Below are positions 46,672 through 57,049 of a DNA stretch of 64,000 bases, in pieces. The position numbers and the translations under genes are program-made. Source of the stretch: Cognatiluteimonas sedimenti. GTDB taxonomy: Bacteria; Pseudomonadota; Gammaproteobacteria; Xanthomonadales; Xanthomonadaceae. Numbering within the stretch: the stretch's first letter is position 1; each line of letters starts with the position of its first letter. The notes beneath the pieces are model-generated. The model was not told the DNA's origin and made no database searches. It saw only the letters and a list, made by a program, of their open reading frames with translations. The DNA lies in assembly GCF_022808325.1 (NCBI RefSeq), contig NZ_JALGCL010000004.1:124001-188000 (forward strand), in the 5' to 3' direction.

Positions 46672-48555
46672 TTATTGCAGCCCGGCGCTGATCGCGGCCA
46701 GCAGCGAGCCCTGCGCGTCGTCGCCGCTGAAGTCCCAGAGGAACGCCCCGCCCAGGCCCTGCACCTGCACATAGGCCATCTTGTCGGTGATCGTCGCCGG
46801 GTCGTCGAAGCTCCAGAAGGTCTTGCCGTCGTAGATCCAGCGCGCCTTGCTGTAGGCATCCGTGTACTTTGGCCATGACAGCGCCTTCAGCACGCGATAG
46901 GTCTCGACCCCGGGCTCGTCGCTGCCGCTGGCGGCGACGCCGGCCTGGTACAGGCCGTTGTTGCTGCTGGCGACGCTGCTCCAGCCGCGGCCGTAGCTGG
47001 CCATGCCCAGGTTGAGCTTGGCCGCCGGCACGCCGCGGTCGAGGAAGGCCTGGATCGCGTCGTTGCTGTTGTAGTAGCGCGCGTCGCCGCTGGCCGGGTC
47101 GTTGGGCGAATTGAACAGCGCCGAATGGAAGTTGGTCTTCGCATCCCAGGCGCCATGGAAGTCGTAGGTCATGACGTTGATGGCGTCGACATACGGGTGG
47201 TACAGGTCCGGGCGGGTGACCCGGATCTTGTCGATCCCGGCACCGACCGCAACCGTGAGCTGCAGGCCCGGGCGCACGGCATCGAGCTGGCGCCGGAACT
47301 CGGCCAGCAGGCCGGTGAAGTTGTCGGTGTCGGCGCTGCTGCCGCAAGCCAGGCCGCAGGCGGCGGGATATTCCCAGTCGATGTCGAAGCCGTCGAACAC
47401 GCCGGCCGCCGCGCCTGCGCCGCCGGCCGAATCGAACAGCGGCAGGTTGCCGGTGATGTAGGCGTCGATGCAGGAGGCGACGAAAGCGGCGCGGTTTTCC
47501 GGCCGCGCGGCGCTGGCGAAGCCGCGCGACAGGGTCCAGCCCCCGAGCGAGATCAGCACCTTGAGGTTCGGGTGCTTCTTCTTCAGCTTCTTCAGCTGGT
47601 TCCAGTTGCCGCGCAGCGGCGCGCCCCAGGTATCGCCGACGCCATCGACGCTTTCGGCGGCGCTGAAGCTGCGCGAGTAGTCGGCATAGGCGTCGCCGCC
47701 CTCGCCGGTGTCGGGGTCGACCGCCTTCAGCACGCCGACTTCGCATTTGTTGTTGCGCACGTTGCCGAAGGCGTAGGCCAGGTGGGTCAGGCGTCCGGCC
47801 GTGCCCTGCGCGTCGAGCGTGCGCACCGAATACGGTTGCGCGTTGTAGATGCCCCACTGGGTGAAATAGCCGAGCACGCGCTTCGTGGTCGCGCTGCTTG
47901 CGGTGGTGGCCGCCACCAGCGCCGCGCCCTGGGCCGAGGCGTTGCCGGCCTTGTCGCGCGCGCGCACGGTGTAGCTGTAACCGGTGGCGGCGGCCAGGCC
48001 GGTGTCGGTATAGCTGGCGGACGTGGTGCTGCCGGCGATGCTGCCGTTGCGGTAGACGTCGTAGCCGGCGATGCCACTGCCGCCGACGTTGTCGCTGGAT
48101 GCGTTCCAGCGCAGCGAGATGCTGGCATCGGAGCGGGCGCTGGTGGCCAGCCCGGTGGGCACGCCCGGGGCGATGGCGTCGCTGGTCGCAACCACGCCAA
48201 CCGACACCGTCGCCGAGCTGCCGGTGGCCCTGCGGTTGTCGGTCGCCACGGCCTTCAACGCATGCGTCCCGACGCCTGCGTTGCTCCAGGTGATGCCATA
48301 CGGCGCGCTGGTGTCGCGGCCGATGCGGATGCCGTCGACGTAGAAATCCACCCGCGCGATGCTGCCATCGGCATTGCTTGCGGTCGCGGTAATGGCGATG
48401 CCGGTACCGGCGGTGAACGTGGCACCGGCTGTCGGGGCGGCGATGCTGGCAGTGGGCGCGCGGTTGGGCGTTCGCGGCGTTGCCTGTACCACCAGGACGG
48501 CGAGCAGGCCGAGGGCCGCGGTGGCGGTCGCGGACCGGAATTGTGTGCGTGACAT
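46672..48555 (-). CDS. Modular secreted GH18 chitinase
   Basis: The 627-residue protein has a signal peptide (LGLLAVLVVQA), an Ig-like domain (about residues 30-125, IAAPTAGATFTAGTG), a fibronectin type III domain (about 130-220, SISLRWNASSDNVGGSGIAGY) and a GH18 chitinase domain from residue 225 (RVLGYFTQWGIY). The catalytic motif is FDGFDIDWEYP with Glu395 as acid. Substrate residues MTYDFHGAWD are present. It breaks down chitin outside the cell, fitting a saprophytic or fungus-attacking life. The start at 48555 begins the signal peptide; the longer frame starts before it. Confidence 0.95.
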   Translation of the reverse strand: MSRTQFRSATATAALGLLAVLVVQATPRTPNRAPTASIAAPTAGATFTAGTGIAITATASNADGSIARVDFYVDGIRIGRDTSAPYGITWSNAGVGTHALKAVATDNRRATGSSATVSVGVVATSDAIAPGVPTGLATSARSDASISLRWNASSDNVGGSGIAGYDVYRNGSIAGSTTSASYTDTGLAAATGYSYTVRARDKAGNASAQGAALVAATTASSATTKRVLGYFTQWGIYNAQPYSVRTLDAQGTAGRLTHLAYAFGNVRNNKCEVGVLKAVDPDTGEGGDAYADYSRSFSAAESVDGVGDTWGAPLRGNWNQLKKLKKKHPNLKVLISLGGWTLSRGFASAARPENRAAFVASCIDAYITGNLPLFDSAGGAGAAAGVFDGFDIDWEYPAACGLACGSSADTDNFTGLLAEFRRQLDAVRPGLQLTVAVGAGIDKIRVTRPDLYHPYVDAINVMTYDFHGAWDAKTNFHSALFNSPNDPASGDARYYNSNDAIQAFLDRGVPAAKLNLGMASYGRGWSSVASSNNGLYQAGVAASGSDEPGVETYRVLKALSWPKYTDAYSKARWIYDGKTFWSFDDPATITDKMAYVQVQGLGGAFLWDFSGDDAQGSLLAAISAGLQ

Positions 48556-48721
48556 GTGGCTGGGATCCCGCCCTGCGGGGGCAGGGCGAACGGGCGCCAG
48601 TGTCCGCATCGCCCGCCGGCGGGATTGCGCGGACGGTCACAAAGCCCGCGACCGGCGGTCGGGGCGTGCGGATCCAGTGTGACCGCCGTTGCAAAAGTGG
48701 CGGCCTGGGCCGCCAACGCGC

Positions 48722-49594
48722 CTATCGCGGATCGGGTGGCGGCACCAGCGCGCGCTCGCGAAGGAAGCGCGCGAAGCGCGGCGTGCCGCTGTCGGTCAGG
48801 CCGTTGTAGCGATACGTGACCTGGCTGCCGATCGCGGGCGGGCGTGCGCGCTGCGCGTTGCTGAAGCCGCCGCCGATGCGGAAGCGCAGGCCGTCGGGGC
48901 GTTCGACGATCAACGCGCCGAGCACGCCGGCGTACTGGCCCTGTCCGGCGGTGTAGCCGATCACGCGCGCCTCGGCGTCGTCGTAGGGCTTGTACTTGAG
49001 CAGGTCCTCGCTGCGGCCAACGCGGTAGTGCGCGTCGCGGTGCTGCAGCACCAGCCCTTCGCCGCCAGCGGCGACGATCCGTTGCAGCCATGCGTCGAGC
49101 TCGGCGGCGTCGTCGACGCGGAATTGCCGGACGCGGTGCAGCGACGCGATTCCGGTGTCGTCGAGCAGCGCCCGCATGCGGCGAACGCGTGCCGAGAACG
49201 GGCCGGCGTCGGCCGGCAGGTCGAACACCATGAAGCGAACGTCGTGCCATGCGCTGTCGTCGCCATCGCCGGCGCGCACCAGCGCGCTGGTATCGTCGAA
49301 GCGGCCGCGGCCAAGCCACAGTTCGCCGTCCATCGGTTGCCTCGGCCAGCGCGCGGTGAACCAGGCGGGGGCCTCGATCGGCAGGCCGCCGCGGGTATGC
49401 AGGCGCTGCCCATCCCAGCGCCCGCGTACGCCATCGAGCTTCTCGCTGACGTAGTAGCCGGTGACGTCGAGGCCGGCGTGGTACACGGTGGCGAGCATCA
49501 CCGGAGGCGGGTTCGCGGCCACGGCCAGCGGCGACGACGCCAGGAGGCCCGGCAGCAGGCAGCAGAACAGCAGGCGGTTGGCGCGCGGGCGCAT
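48722..49594 (-). CDS. Exported ATP-dependent DNA ligase (LigE-type)
   Basis: The 290-residue protein has an N-terminal signal ([19 protein letters not shown]) and the ligase catalytic core: motif [10 protein letters not shown] with Lys52, motif III region MVFDLPA, motif IV EGLVLQH and motif V LLKYKPY. The family (LigE) is a minimal, exported, ATP-dependent ligase found in naturally competent Gram-negative bacteria, thought to seal DNA in the periplasm. There are no extra domains. The start at 49594 begins the signal. pilU, needed for twitching and DNA uptake, lies 6 kb away in this window. Confidence 0.92.
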   Translation of the reverse strand: MRPRANRLLFCCLLPGLLASSPLAVAANPPPVMLATVYHAGLDVTGYYVSEKLDGVRGRWDGQRLHTRGGLPIEAPAWFTARWPRQPMDGELWLGRGRFDDTSALVRAGDGDDSAWHDVRFMVFDLPADAGPFSARVRRMRALLDDTGIASLHRVRQFRVDDAAELDAWLQRIVAAGGEGLVLQHRDAHYRVGRSEDLLKYKPYDDAEARVIGYTAGQGQYAGVLGALIVERPDGLRFRIGGGFSNAQRARPPAIGSQVTYRYNGLTDSGTPRFARFLRERALVPPPDPR

Positions 49595-49795
49595 GGCGGG
49601 GCTCCTTCGGTCGGGAGCTGCAAGCGTGGCGGCCGCGCACGGCTGGCGGCATCGGCGAAGCGGCATCCACCGCGTCGGTGCACGGTGCTGCATCGGGTAG
49701 GAGATGTCCGCACGATGCGCGACCGTTGCGCTAGGATCGCGCATTCGGCCGGCTCGCCGGCCGCTGCCCTCCCTCGCGTGCAACCAGGACCGCGC

Positions 49796-50718
<923 letters not shown>

Positions 50719-50722
<4 letters not shown>

Positions 50723-51486
50723 GCCTCAACCTGCACGCGATCCGCGCCATCTACCGCTTCGAGATGGCGCGCACCTTCCGCACCCTTGGCGAGAGCATCG
50801 CCTCGCCGGTGCTGTCGACGTCGCTGTACTTCGTGGTGTTCGGCGCCGCGATCGGCGCGCGCATGGGCGAGGTCGGCGGGGTCAGCTACGGCGCCTTCAT
50901 CATTCCCGGGCTGGTCATGCTGTCGCTGCTCAACGAGAGCATCTCCAACGCCTCTTTCGGCATCTACATGCCCAAGTGGGCGGGCACGATCTACGAACTG
51001 CTGTCGGCGCCGGTGTCGTTCATCGAAGTACTGTTGGGCTATGTCGGCGCAGCGGTGACCAAGTCGGTGCTGCTGGGGCTGCTGATCCTGGCCACCGCGC
51101 GGCTGTTCGTGCCCTACGAGATCGCGCACCCGCTGTGGATGCTGGCGTTCCTGCTGCTGACCGCGATCAGCTTCTGCCTGTTCGGCTTCATCATCGGCCT
51201 CTGGGCCGACGACTTCCAGAAGCTGCAGGTGATCCCGCTGATGGTGATGACGCCACTGACCTTCCTCGGTGGCGCGTTCTATTCGATCGACATGCTGCCG
51301 CCGGTGTGGCAGAAGATCACGCTGTTCAACCCGGTGGTCTACCTGATCAGCGGTTTCCGCTGGAGTTTCTACGGCGTCGCCGACGTCAACGTCGCGGTCA
51401 GCGTCGCCGCGATCCTCGGCTTCTTGGCGCTGTGTCTGGCGGTGGTGTGGTGGATCTTCCGCAGCGGCTGGAAGCTGAAGGCGTAG
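50719..51486 (+). CDS. yadH: ABC-2-type transporter permease
   Basis: The 255-residue membrane protein has six hydrophobic segments and the ABC-2 signature region ([22 protein letters not shown] and [17 protein letters not shown]). It begins with GTG in a GTGA overlap with yadG. It should form the membrane part of the exporter. A palindromic hairpin follows the stop. Confidence 0.93.
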
Positions 51487-51492
51487 CGACGC

Positions 51493-51516
51493 GGGCCGGT
51501 GCCCGGGCACCGGCCC
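51493..51516. terminator. Perfect GC palindrome between convergent genes
   Basis: A perfect 24-base palindrome (each arm GGGCCGGTGCCC) between the yadH stop and the convergent gene's stop. It could end transcripts from both sides; no T-run is present. Confidence 0.45.
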
Positions 51517-51537
51517 TGTGCGGATCCGCGCTGCGGG

Positions 51538-52128
51538 CTACCTGACCGGGATCATCAGGTGCTGGTATGGGGTGCCCGCCCACATCACGTACGGTACCGC
51601 CGTGTCGGGATCGGCGCCCTTCGGGTACTGGTCGTAGAAGGCCGGGTCGGCGCCGACCACCATCACGTGCGGTCCGGTGGTGACCCAGTGGTTGCCGGCA
51701 TCGGGCCGGGCCGCATGCGGATCGGTGTTGCTGGCATCGGTACCGCCCGCGAGCATGTACATGAAGCCGACCTTGCCCCCGGCGGGGTCCTTGTGGCCGA
51801 CCCACGCGCCGACCCATTCCATCGCCGCCGCGTCCATGCACATCGGATCGGGACCAGGAGTGGCGGGGTTGTCGGCCATGCAGGTGAAGCCGTTGTCGCC
51901 GGCACGCAGCGTCCGCATGCTGCCGTCGGCCTGCAGGGCGACGATGCTGGCGTTGGCGCCGACCTTGTCGGGCGCGGCGCGCATTGCGCTGTCGATCAGT
52001 TGCCGGTCGGCGGCCGAAGGTGCGGCCGGGGCCGCGGCCATGCCCTGCACCGGGTCGCCGGCAACTGCGGGCAACGCGCAGGCAAGGCCAACGGCCAGTG
52101 CGGCGGGAAGGAAAATCGTTCTGGACAT
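51538..52128 (-). CDS. Uncharacterised exported protein
   Basis: A 196-residue protein with a Sec signal (FLPAALAVGLACALPAVAG) and a mature part without a recognised motif, though FTCMADNP and PMCMDAAAMEW suggest a disulfide-linked core and the conserved ending GTPYQHLMIPV recurs in hypothetical proteins. The start at 52128 begins the signal. Function is unknown. Confidence 0.65.
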   Translation of the reverse strand: MSRTIFLPAALAVGLACALPAVAGDPVQGMAAAPAAPSAADRQLIDSAMRAAPDKVGANASIVALQADGSMRTLRAGDNGFTCMADNPATPGPDPMCMDAAAMEWVGAWVGHKDPAGGKVGFMYMLAGGTDASNTDPHAARPDAGNHWVTTGPHVMVVGADPAFYDQYPKGADPDTAVPYVMWAGTPYQHLMIPVR

Positions 52129-52275
52129 GGCGGGCTCCTGGAGGGGGTCAGGTGGTCGTCCCCGGCGGCGCACCACCGGGTGCATGCCCGGCGTCTGGTC
52201 GAACGCAGGGGCGTCCCCCCAGCGGCCGGGCGCCCGGCCTGAGCGCCGCCCGGCCGGCCAGGCCCGCTCGCGATA

Positions 52276-52650
52276 TCAGGCGCCGACGCGACGGCGCTCG
52301 GCGTCGATGTCGTGGACCTGCCGCACTTCGACGCAGCCGGTCGCCGCCCACGGGAACTCCGCGGCGATGCGCACCGCCTCGTCGATGTCCGCGGCCTCGA
52401 TCAGGTTGAAGCCGCCGAGGATTTCCTTGGTCTCGGCGAACGGCCCGTCGACCACCGTGGTGCGGCCGCCGCGGATGCGCACCGACTTCGCCCCGCCGCC
52501 GTGCTCGAGCTGCTGCGACTGCAGCAGGTGGCCGCTGGCGCGCAGTTCGTCGGCGTGCACGAAGCAGTCGTGCATCATCGCGTCGTAGCGGCCCTCGGGC
52601 AGCGCCTGGGCAAGCTCGGGATCGTTGTAGATCAGCAGCAGGAATTGCAT
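52276..52650 (-). CDS. YciI/DGPF-domain protein
   Basis: The 124-residue protein has the YCII (DGPF) family pattern: MQFLLLIYND at the start and VVDGPFAETKEILGGFNLIEA in the middle, the DGPF box. These small proteins are of unknown function and are typical neighbours of ECF42-type sigma factors. It is divergent from the second DGPF gene (52870) and may be read from its own promoter. A second ATG lies at 52659. Confidence 0.88.
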   Translation of the reverse strand: MQFLLLIYNDPELAQALPEGRYDAMMHDCFVHADELRASGHLLQSQQLEHGGGAKSVRIRGGRTTVVDGPFAETKEILGGFNLIEAADIDEAVRIAAEFPWAATGCVEVRQVHDIDAERRRVGA

Positions 52651-52769
52651 GGCGGTCATCCGCGATCGGCAAGCGGCCAGTATGCAGCCGGATCCGGCAG
52701 CGCGCGGCCGCCGCAGCTGCGCAAATGTCCGGCCGCCGCCCCGGCAGGGGCTCCGGGCCCACGTGCCGA

Positions 52770-52798
52770 TGTCGATCCGCGCCGCACCGGTTCGTCGT
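52770..52798 (+). promoter_or_regulatory. Putative ECF42-type promoter
   Basis: TGTCGA, 17 bases, then CGTCGT, 72 bases before the DGPF gene at 52870. Identical hexamers and spacing, plus a shared CCGGTTCGTCGT block, occur upstream of the VOC gene at 25181. The TGTCGA and CGTC pair fits the promoter motif described for the ECF42 group. Confidence 0.65.
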
Positions 52799-52869
52799 AT
52801 CGGCAAGCGCCCTGGCCCGGGCCCTGGGCAGCCGGGTCGGCGTTCCCGCAACGATCGGAGGAGACGAGG

Positions 52870-53298
52870 ATGCGATTCATGGTGATGGTGAAGGCGACCG
52901 CGGAATCGGAAGCCGGCGTGATGCCCAGCCAGGCGCTGTTGGAGGCGATGGGCAAGTTCAACGAGGAGCTGGTCAAGGCGGGCGTGATGCTGGCCGGCGA
53001 GGGCCTGCAGCCCAGCGCCAGGGGCGCACGGGTCAGGTTCGACGGCAGCCGGCGCAGCGTGGTCGACGGCCCGTTCGCCGAGACCAGGGAACTGGTGGCC
53101 GGCTTCTGGCTCTGGGAGCTGCGTTCGCTGGACGAGGCGATCGAGTGGGCCAGGCGCTGCCCGAACCCGTTCGAGCACGGCGAGTCCGAACTGGAGATCC
53201 GCCAGGTGTTCGAGGCCGGGGATTTCGGCGAGGAATTCACGCCGGAACTGCGCGAACGCGAAGAGCGCCTGCGGGCGCAGCTCGCCGCCAAGCATTGA
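52870..53298 (+). CDS. YciI/DGPF-domain protein, longer form
   Basis: A 142-residue DGPF-family protein (MRFMVMVKATAESEAGVMP at the start, SVVDGPFAETRELVAGFWLWE in the middle). It lies 57 bases before the ECF42-type sigma gene on the same strand and has the putative ECF42-type promoter, so sigma and DGPF gene are likely one transcript. The DGPF protein's activity is unknown. The last 25 residues are charged (GEEFTPELREREERLRAQL). Confidence 0.9.
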   Translation: MRFMVMVKATAESEAGVMPSQALLEAMGKFNEELVKAGVMLAGEGLQPSARGARVRFDGSRRSVVDGPFAETRELVAGFWLWELRSLDEAIEWARRCPNPFEHGESELEIRQVFEAGDFGEEFTPELREREERLRAQLAAKH

Positions 53299-53355
53299 TG
53301 CTGACCCGACGCGCCCGGTAGCCGACGCAGCGGGGCGGCCGGGAATGCTGCTGTA

Positions 53356-54660
53356 ATGGGGGCCATGACGGCCCCCGATCCGCCACAGGCGTCCCGGCAC
53401 GACGTCCACCGCGCCATCGACGCGGTCTGGCGGATCGAGTCCGCGCGCGTGGTCGCCGGCCTGGTGCGCATGGTGCGCGACATCGACCTGGCCGAGGAAC
53501 TGGCGCAGGACGCCCTGGTGAGCGCGCTGGAGCGGTGGCCGCGCGACGGCGTGCCGGACAACCCCGGCGCCTGGCTGATGGCCACCGCCAAGCACCGCGC
53601 GATCGACCGCCTGCGCCGCGGCAAGCTGCTGCAGCGCAAGCACGAGCAGCTCGCCCATGAGCTGGAAGACGAGCAGTCCGACGCCGCCGCGCGCGCGGAA
53701 TCGGCGCGCGACGCCGAACTCGACGGCGGCATCGGCGACGACCTGCTGCGGCTGCTGTTCATCGCCTGCCATCCGCTCCTGTCGACCGAGGCGCAGGTGG
53801 CGCTGACGCTGCGGCTGCTCGGCGGCCTCACCACCGCCGAGATCGCGCGCGCGTTCCTGGTGCCGGAGGCCACCATCGCCCAGCGCATCGTCCGCGCCAA
53901 GCGCACGCTGGCCCAGGCCCGGGTCCCGTTCGAGGTGCCGCGCGGCGAGCAACTCGACGCCCGCCTCGGCGCGGTGCTGGCGGTGCTGTACCTGGTTTTC
54001 AACGAAGGCTACGCGGCCACCGCCGGGGACGACTGGATGCGGCCGCAACTGTGCGAGGAGGCCATGCGCCTGGGACGGATCCTCGCCGGGCTGATGCCAC
54101 GCACGGCCGAAGTCCATGGCCTGCTCGCGCTGATGGAAATCCAGGCCTCGCGCATCCACGCGCGCACCGGCCCTGCGGGCGAACCGGTGCTGCTGCTCGA
54201 CCAGGACCGCGCGCGCTGGGACCGGCTGCTGATCCGGCGCGGGCTCGCCGCGCTCGAGCGCGCCCAGCAGCTCGGCGGCGGCGCTGGGCCCTACGCCCTG
54301 CAGGCCGCGATCGCCGCCTGCCATGCGCGCGCGCTGGCGCCAGGGGACACCGACTGGCCGCGGATCGCCGCGCTCTACGCCGCGCTGGCGCGGCTGGCGC
54401 CGTCGCCGGTGGTGGAGCTCAACCGCGCGGTCGCGGTATCGATGGCATCGGGGCCGGCGGCCGGGCTGGCGATCGTCGAGGCGATCGCCGCCGACCCCGT
54501 GCTCCAGGCCTACCACCTGCTGCCGAGCGTGCGCGCCGACCTGCTGGCGAAGCTGGGCCGCAGCGACGAGGCCCGCGCCGAATTCGCGCGCGCCGCGGCG
54601 CTGGCCCGCAATGCGCGCGAGCGCGAACTGCTGCTCGGCCGCGCGGCGGCCTGCGACTAG
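53356..54660 (+). CDS. ECF42-type RNA polymerase sigma factor
   Basis: The 434-residue protein has sigma region 2 (ARVVAGLVRMVRDIDLAEELAQDALVSALERWP) and region 4 (LTLRLLGGLTTAEIARAFLV then QRIVRAKRTLAQA), followed by a long C-terminal extension of helical repeats (TPR-like, residues 210-420). This build, plus DGPF genes next to it, is diagnostic of group ECF42. There is no anti-sigma gene; in this group the C-terminal domain itself is thought to control activity. The ATG at 53356 or the one at 53365 could be used. Confidence 0.92.
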   Translation: MGAMTAPDPPQASRHDVHRAIDAVWRIESARVVAGLVRMVRDIDLAEELAQDALVSALERWPRDGVPDNPGAWLMATAKHRAIDRLRRGKLLQRKHEQLAHELEDEQSDAAARAESARDAELDGGIGDDLLRLLFIACHPLLSTEAQVALTLRLLGGLTTAEIARAFLVPEATIAQRIVRAKRTLAQARVPFEVPRGEQLDARLGAVLAVLYLVFNEGYAATAGDDWMRPQLCEEAMRLGRILAGLMPRTAEVHGLLALMEIQASRIHARTGPAGEPVLLLDQDRARWDRLLIRRGLAALERAQQLGGGAGPYALQAAIAACHARALAPGDTDWPRIAALYAALARLAPSPVVELNRAVAVSMASGPAAGLAIVEAIAADPVLQAYHLLPSVRADLLAKLGRSDEARAEFARAAALARNARERELLLGRAAACD

Positions 54661-54685
54661 GCGGCGTCGCCCGCGCCGCGGCAGG

Positions 54686-55021
54686 TCACTCGCGTTCGCG
54701 CCGGCCCTGGGCCTTGGCAATGGCGATCACCGCGCGCAGCAACGCGCGATCGCGGTGCCGCGAGATCGCGATCGCGCCGGCCGCGATCGCGGCATCGCGC
54801 AGCGCGGCCGGCACGTCGTAATGCGCGCCGCTGGTCTTGTCCTGGAACGCGTGCCGCGGGATGCCCAGCTGCGCGGCCATTGCATGCAGCTCAGGCAGGG
54901 TATCGGCCATCAGGTGGGCCCAGCGACGGCCGCGCCAGAGGGTGACGGCGTCGTCGACGTAGACGGCCACGCGCGTTGCGCTGGCGGCGTCAGTCGCCGT
55001 TCTGCCCGGCGTCGCCCGCAT
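54686..55021 (-). CDS. DUF4031-family protein
   Basis: The 111-residue reading holds the DUF4031 pattern VAVYVDDAVTLWRGRRWAHLMAD, ELHAMAAQLGIP and AHYDV, a small family of unknown role with a nuclease-like fold suggested by its conserved Asp and His. The real start may be the GTG at 54970 (VAVYVD), because the family starts there and the first 17 residues overlap the next gene. Confidence 0.75.
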   Translation of the reverse strand: MRATPGRTATDAASATRVAVYVDDAVTLWRGRRWAHLMADTLPELHAMAAQLGIPRHAFQDKTSGAHYDVPAALRDAAIAAGAIAISRHRDRALLRAVIAIAKAQGRRERE

Positions 55022-55253
55022 CCAGCAGGAACGGTTCGACGTTGCCCTTGAGCTTCATCGTCATCGGGTTGCCGCGGCGGTCAAGCGACCTGCCGGCCAC
55101 GACCCGGATCCAGCCCTCGCTGATGCAGTATTCCTCGACGTTGGTGCGCTCGGTGCCGTTGAAGCGGATGCCGACGCCGCGTTCCAGCAGGGCGGCGTCA
55201 TGGAAGGGGCTGCGCGGATCCAACGACAGGCGGTCGGGGAAGGTGGTCGTCAT
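54990..55253 (-). CDS. DUF3297-family protein
   Basis: An 87-residue protein that fits DUF3297 from end to end: MTTTFPDRLSLDPRSPFH, GVGIRFNGTERTNVEEYC, IRVVAGRSLDRRGNPMTMK. The family is small, cytosolic and of unknown role; it is widespread in Proteobacteria. Its 3' end overlaps the start region of the DUF4031 gene. The start at 55253 begins the conserved region. Confidence 0.88.
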   Translation of the reverse strand: MTTTFPDRLSLDPRSPFHDAALLERGVGIRFNGTERTNVEEYCISEGWIRVVAGRSLDRRGNPMTMKLKGNVEPFLLDAGDAGQNGD

Positions 55254-55341
55254 GGGTGCGGCATCGGTCGGCGTGGCGCGGGAGGCCACGGAGGCCGCAT
55301 AGGATAAGCCAACGGCGCGCGGCAGCCGCCAGGCAGCGCGG

Positions 55342-55635
55342 TCAGCGCTTGGGTGGCCGCCCGCGCGGCTTCGCGGTCGCAGGCGCGGCCGCGGCCGGCT
55401 TCGCCTCGCCCGCGGCCCTGGTCTTCGGTTTCGGTTCGGGCTTGGGCTCCGGCGCGATCTTGTGCAGCATCCGGGTCACGCCGAGCTTCTCGACGCGGCC
55501 GCCGGACTTCTCGAACGCGGCGATGTGGTCGGAGATCTGCTCGCTCTCGATCCGCTTGTGCAGGTTGTCCACGCTGCCTGCCGGCGGACCCTTGCCGGCC
55601 TTGCCGCTGTCGCTGCCTTTTCTGGCACGTGCCAT
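55342..55635 (-). CDS. Small basic protein with AT-hook-like C-terminus
   Basis: The 97-residue protein starts MARARKGSDSGKAGKGPP, has a short central helix (DNLHKRIESEQISDHIAAFEKSGG), and ends in a Pro/Lys/Ala-rich tail with KPRGRPPKR, an AT-hook (RGRP core) that binds the minor groove of AT-rich DNA. It resembles small nucleoid-type proteins. In such a GC-rich genome an AT-hook protein may mark foreign or regulatory DNA; that is speculation. Confidence 0.7.
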   Translation of the reverse strand: MARARKGSDSGKAGKGPPAGSVDNLHKRIESEQISDHIAAFEKSGGRVEKLGVTRMLHKIAPEPKPEPKPKTRAAGEAKPAAAAPATAKPRGRPPKR

Positions 55636-55777
55636 GGAAGCCCCATCCGTGTGGGTGCATCGCGGGCGATGCGGGCGTCGCGCGGGCGACGGCTGGCCCC
55701 ACTATGCCCCGCTGGCGCGGGAAAAGCGAAACCGGCGCGGCCGCCCGGCGTTGCGGCGTGGCACAGCCCCGCCGCGT

Positions 55778-57049
55778 TCAGCCTGGGCTGCCCGCCGATT
55801 GCGCCTGCTTGGCCGCCTGCAGCCGCGCCAGCTCCAGCTCCTCGCGCTTTTCCTGCTGCTTGCGCAACTCCTCCCTGCGGATCGCCTCGACCTGTTCCGG
55901 GGTCGGCGCGTCGTGCAGCTCCAGGGCCATCGCGGCCGCGCTTTCGGGTTCGCCGCGCTGGCTCTTGAGCTTGATGTTCAGGCGCAGTTCGTTGGCCGAA
56001 TCGGCGTTGCGGATCGCTTCGTCGTAGGAGATCAGGCCTTCGTTGTAGAGCTCGAAGAGCGCCCAGTCGAAGGTCCGCATGCCCAGTTCGCGCGACTTGT
56101 TCATCACGCCCTTGAGTTCGCCGAATTCGCCCTTGAAGATCTTCTCGGCGATGGTTGGGGTATTGAGCAGGATCTCGATCGCCGCCACCCGGCCCTTGCC
56201 GTCCTGCGTGCGCACCAGCCGCTGCGAGACGATCGCGCGCAGGTTCGCCGACAGGTCCATCAGCAGCTGGGTGCGGCGCTCCTCGGGGAAGAAGTTGATG
56301 ATCCGCTCCATGGTCTGCGAGGCGCTGTTGGCGTGCAGCGTCGACAGGCACAGGTGGCCGGTTTCGGAAAACGCGATCGCGTGCTCCATGGTCTCGGCGT
56401 CGCGGATCTCGCCGACCAGGATCACGTCGGGCGCCTGGCGCAGGGTGTTCTTCAGCGCGTGGTGCCAGGAATGGGTGTCGACGCCGACCTCGCGGTGCGT
56501 GACCAGCGACTGCTTGGAGGCGTGCGCGTATTCGACCGGGTCCTCGATGGTGATGATGTGCCCGGGGGAGGTGCTGTTGCGGTGGTCGACCATCGCCGCC
56601 AGCGAGGTCGACTTGCCCGAGCCGGTGCCGCCGACCAGCAGCACCAGCCCGCGCTTGTTCATCACCACGTCCTTGAGCACCTCGGGCAGGCGCAGCTTCT
56701 CGAAGCTGGGGATCTCGGCGGCGATCGTGCGCAGCACCATGCCGACGTGGCCCTGCTGCACGAACACGTTGACCCGGAAACGCGAGACCCCGGGCAGGGA
56801 AATGGCGAAGTTGCACTCCATTTCCCGCGCGAACTCGTCGCGCTGCTTCGGGTTCATCAGCGCCTGGGCCAGTTGCGCGGTGACCTCGCCGCTGAGCTTC
56901 TGCCGCGTCAACGGGGTCATCTGCCCGTGCGACTTCATGCTCGGCGGGAAGTCATGGGCGATGAACAGGTCCGAGCCACCGGCCTTGGCCATCGCCGCGA
57001 GCAGCTTGTGCATGTAGTCGCGGGCCTGGTCTTCGGTCAATGCGGGCAT
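55778..57049 (-). CDS. pilU: Type IV pilus retraction ATPase PilU
   Basis: PilU is a PilT-like ATPase that helps retract type IV pili, used in twitching and DNA uptake. The 423-residue protein has Walker A GGTGSGKST, the Asp box ITIEDPVE, Walker B VILVGEIRD and the His box LCLSTLHANSA. The C-terminal region carries a long coiled-coil-like tail (EAIRREELRKQQEKREELEL), typical of PilU rather than PilT. The start at 57049 gives the family N-terminus (ALTEDQARDYMHKLL). pilT is not in this window. Confidence 0.94.
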   Translation of the reverse strand: MPALTEDQARDYMHKLLAAMAKAGGSDLFIAHDFPPSMKSHGQMTPLTRQKLSGEVTAQLAQALMNPKQRDEFAREMECNFAISLPGVSRFRVNVFVQQGHVGMVLRTIAAEIPSFEKLRLPEVLKDVVMNKRGLVLLVGGTGSGKSTSLAAMVDHRNSTSPGHIITIEDPVEYAHASKQSLVTHREVGVDTHSWHHALKNTLRQAPDVILVGEIRDAETMEHAIAFSETGHLCLSTLHANSASQTMERIINFFPEERRTQLLMDLSANLRAIVSQRLVRTQDGKGRVAAIEILLNTPTIAEKIFKGEFGELKGVMNKSRELGMRTFDWALFELYNEGLISYDEAIRNADSANELRLNIKLKSQRGEPESAAAMALELHDAPTPEQVEAIRREELRKQQEKREELELARLQAAKQAQSAGSPG

